DNA of 6,754 bases from Verrucomicrobiales bacterium. Its GTDB lineage: Bacteria; Verrucomicrobiota; Verrucomicrobiia; Verrucomicrobiales; Akkermansiaceae. The translations under genes and the position numbers were made by a program. Numbering within the stretch: the stretch's first letter is position 1; every line of letters starts with the position of its first letter. Shown piece by piece: positions 5,224-6,754 of this stretch. The notes under the pieces were generated by a model, which was given only the letters and a program-made list of their open reading frames with translations, had not been told where the DNA came from and made no database searches. The stretch spans positions 1 to 6,754 of the forward strand of contig DPWT01000159.1 of NCBI GenBank assembly GCA_003527555.1. Direction: 5' to 3'.

Positions 5224-6468
5224 TTAAAATTCGAGACGCATGCCTAATGACGCACGGTTACGCTCGTAGGTGCGCTGGGCTGCGGATCCAGCAATGCCGC
5301 CATTGCCGTCACTGTCTGTCCAGTTGTACGAACCAGTAACGAACATCCCTTCATCAATTTTGTAGGAAAAGCCGAGATTGATGTTGATGATGTCTTGATC
5401 TAAATCAGCAATGCTAGCACCAGTTACAAATCGCCCATCTTCCATGTCCGTGATGACATAATTGATTCCGCCATGAAGAGTAAGCTGAGGCGAAACAATG
5501 TAGTCAGTATTGATACCTACACGAAGTGTGTTGTTAGTATCATAGGTAGATCCGATAAAACTTGTGCCGTAATCCTCGACACTGTATCGGCTGAAAGCTC
5601 TTACACTAAACTGATCATTGACTCGGGTGCGGATAGCAAGTTCAGCGAACGGACTGTCCCCATCGGCACCACCATTATCTGTGTCGCGCATCTGCACACC
5701 GGCTTTAGCAGCCAACACTGAATTGGCACTGAAACGGTGCTCAATACCAAGCAAGATGTAGTGATTTGTTGAATCAGAGGCAGTTCCGCTTGCATCAGTC
5801 CAGCTGTAACGATAATCAAGCGTGTAGTTAGTCTGCTCGGTAGAACGATAACGTAGCTGATTGTATAGAGTAGAGATGAAACGATCGTTGCTGGAGCTAT
5901 CACTTCCATAATTAACACCACGGATGGTAAAACCCGTGTAGGTACCAAAACGCTCTGACCATCGATATCCTACAGCATTATCAGTTTGGTATAGTAAGTA
6001 TTCATCAATCTGACGGTCGGTAGACAAACCATTGCTGTAGTCAGGCTCGAGCTCGTAAGATACGAAACTACGACTGGTAAAACGCAAACGTTCACTGACG
6101 CGATGCTCCCAATTGAGTGACAAGTTTGCTTGGCCAAACATGTCATCTGCACCAGATGCGGATGGAGCATCTAAGTAATAGATACCACCGACTTTGGCTA
6201 ACATGTTCCATGTAGTTTGAGGTGTGATGCTGGCAAATGAAGTTCCAACATAAGCGCTTACAGATGTGACATCATCTTCAAAACCAGACGATCCTTTGAT
6301 CGCTGATGGAGTTACGTTGTCATCGATGCCGAAATTGACACCTACCGTCCACTTGAGTGGTGAGTTTTCATCATCCTCTGTCTTCGGTGCGATGTCGTAG
6401 AGCCCACCAGCGTGAACACCCACAAGAGATGCTAACATTGTAGAGCCTATAAATAATTGTTTTTTCAT
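5224..6468 (-). CDS. Outer-membrane beta-barrel protein, likely polysaccharide-export porin
   Basis: This 414-residue protein starts with a Sec signal (MKKQLFIGSTMLASLVGVHA, cleavage after Ala20). After an acidic linker (TEDDENSP) the rest is a series of alternating amphipathic strands rich in Tyr, Asn, Asp and Ser, such as YTLDYRYSWTDASG and LGFSYKIDEGMFVTGSYNW. It ends in MRLEF; the terminal Phe and alternating pattern are the usual outer-membrane insertion signal. The profile fits the BBP2-like or EpsL/Wzp-like barrels found in exopolysaccharide loci, though no family-specific motif can be named by eye. It precedes the Wzc-like and OPX genes on the same strand but has its own strong terminator, so it is probably a separate transcript of the same locus. 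The 52 bp before ATG 6468 are AT-rich without a Shine-Dalgarno sequence. Export function is inferred from context; a general porin is the main alternative. Confidence 0.8.
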   Translation of the reverse strand: MKKQLFIGSTMLASLVGVHAGGLYDIAPKTEDDENSPLKWTVGVNFGIDDNVTPSAIKGSSGFEDDVTSVSAYVGTSFASITPQTTWNMLAKVGGIYYLDAPSASGADDMFGQANLSLNWEHRVSERLRFTSRSFVSYELEPDYSNGLSTDRQIDEYLLYQTDNAVGYRWSERFGTYTGFTIRGVNYGSDSSSNDRFISTLYNQLRYRSTEQTNYTLDYRYSWTDASGTASDSTNHYILLGIEHRFSANSVLAAKAGVQMRDTDNGGADGDSPFAELAIRTRVNDQFSVRAFSRYSVEDYGTSFIGSTYDTNNTLRVGINTDYIVSPQLTLHGGINYVITDMEDGRFVTGASIADLDQDIININLGFSYKIDEGMFVTGSYNWTDSDGNGGIAGSAAQRTYERNRASLGMRLEF

Positions 6469-6520
6469 GATTTGATTTAAAAAATAAAATTTAAGCGAAA
6501 TGGAAAATATCTATTCTTAT

Positions 6521-6754
6521 TTAGTCAGTGGATGATGGGGGCGATGTTACTGCTGGAGGCTGGCTAGCCCCCCCTCCTGCAGCTGAGCCATTACCAGGCG
6601 CAAAACCGTCAACTCCTGTATTGCCTCCACCTTGGCTGTTGTCGCCGGTATTACTACCCCCATCACTTGATTCAGCATTAGTGGCATCGTCACTATTTGC
6701 GGACGTAGATCCAGCATTAGTGGCATCGTCACTATTTGCGGACGTAGATCCAGC
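6521..6754 (-). CDS. C-terminal end of a low-complexity Ser/Gly/Asn/Asp-rich protein (5' truncated by window edge)
   Basis: One minus-strand frame is open from the window edge to TAA at 6521-6523, giving the last 77 residues of a protein that begins outside the window. The visible part is nearly all Ser, Thr, Gly, Asn, Asp, Ala and Pro. It starts with two identical copies of the 13-residue unit AGSTSANSDDATN, continues with a Gly/Asn/Ser linker, and ends in a Pro/Ser-rich tail (QPPAVTSPPSSTD). No fold, membrane segment or known motif is visible. Such tails are common in secreted or surface proteins and in flexible linkers. The position just upstream of the barrel gene (52 bp gap, same strand) suggests a link to the cell surface, but the function is unknown. 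The frame has a G7 tract (6568-6574) coding GGG GGG. Confidence 0.6.
   Translation of the reverse strand, partial: AGSTSANSDDATNAGSTSANSDDATNAESSDGGSNTGDNSQGGGNTGVDGFAPGNGSAAGGGASQPPAVTSPPSSTD
6677..6754 (-). repeat. Perfect 39-bp tandem repeat, two copies reaching the window edge
   Basis: Bases 6677-6715 and 6716-6754 are identical over all 39 bp. The unit is in frame and encodes AGSTSANSDDATN. The four bases before the first copy (CAGC, 6673-6676) also match the unit's end. The array stops only because the window does, so more copies may follow. Confidence 0.95.

Noticed and set aside
5601..5948. 115-codon frame on the minus strand
   Set aside because: It overlaps the beta-barrel gene in another frame on the same strand; the barrel frame has the signal peptide, strand pattern and terminal Phe.
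6547..6732. 61-codon minus-strand frame beginning MTMPLML
   Set aside because: It is another frame of the same tandem-repeat DNA. The frame open to the window edge and ending at 6521 is longer in context and has a typical low-complexity linker composition.
1..6754. CRISPR array, tRNA/rRNA genes, insertion sequences or transposase genes
   Set aside because: No spaced repeat array, cloverleaf, transposase motif or flanking inverted repeats with target duplications were seen; the only tandem repeat is the 39-bp coding repeat.

Overview
This window comes from a Gram-negative bacterium. It encodes an outer-membrane beta-barrel, a periplasmic polysaccharide export protein, an inner-membrane tyrosine autokinase and an RlpA-type lipoprotein. 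Base composition is moderately AT-rich and most starts lack a clear Shine-Dalgarno sequence. The gene set would fit a Verrucomicrobiota-like or other environmental Gram-negative lineage, but no marker here fixes the taxonomy.

Layout, left to right. Bases 1-162 (+) hold the C-terminal end of a probable homoserine dehydrogenase, which overlaps tail-to-tail by 4 bp with the next gene. Bases 159-1340 (-) encode an intact cysteine desulfurase. Bases 1382-1884 (-) hold an rlpA-like lipoprotein gene split by one -1 frameshift at GGGGGAAAAG; its stop lies just upstream of the desulfurase. Bases 1885-2258 carry no large gene, but on the + strand there is a good-looking promoter, a possible 35-residue membrane peptide and a bulged stem-loop.

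Bases 2259-6468 (-) form the core of the window, a polysaccharide export module. In transcription order it has an outer-membrane beta-barrel (5224-6468), a strong intrinsic terminator (5163-5198), a Wzc-type chain-length regulator fused to a BY-kinase (2916-5063), an internal promoter (2873-2901) and a short OPX/Wza-family protein (2259-2843). Bases 6521-6754 (-) are the C-terminal end of a low-complexity protein with a perfect 39-bp tandem repeat running to the window edge.

How the genes may work together: the Wzc-like protein would control polymerisation and export of a Wzx/Wzy-type polysaccharide from the inner membrane. The small OPX protein would bridge the periplasm. Because it appears too short to cross the outer membrane, the neighbouring beta-barrel is a natural candidate for the exit pore. 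The sugar-assembly genes (glycosyltransferases, flippase, polymerase) are not in the window. Nothing here proves a wholly new system. The most interesting points are the OPX/barrel pairing, the rlpA frameshift, the paired G7 tracts in the kinase gene, the possible small membrane peptide, and the repeat-bearing protein at the right edge.
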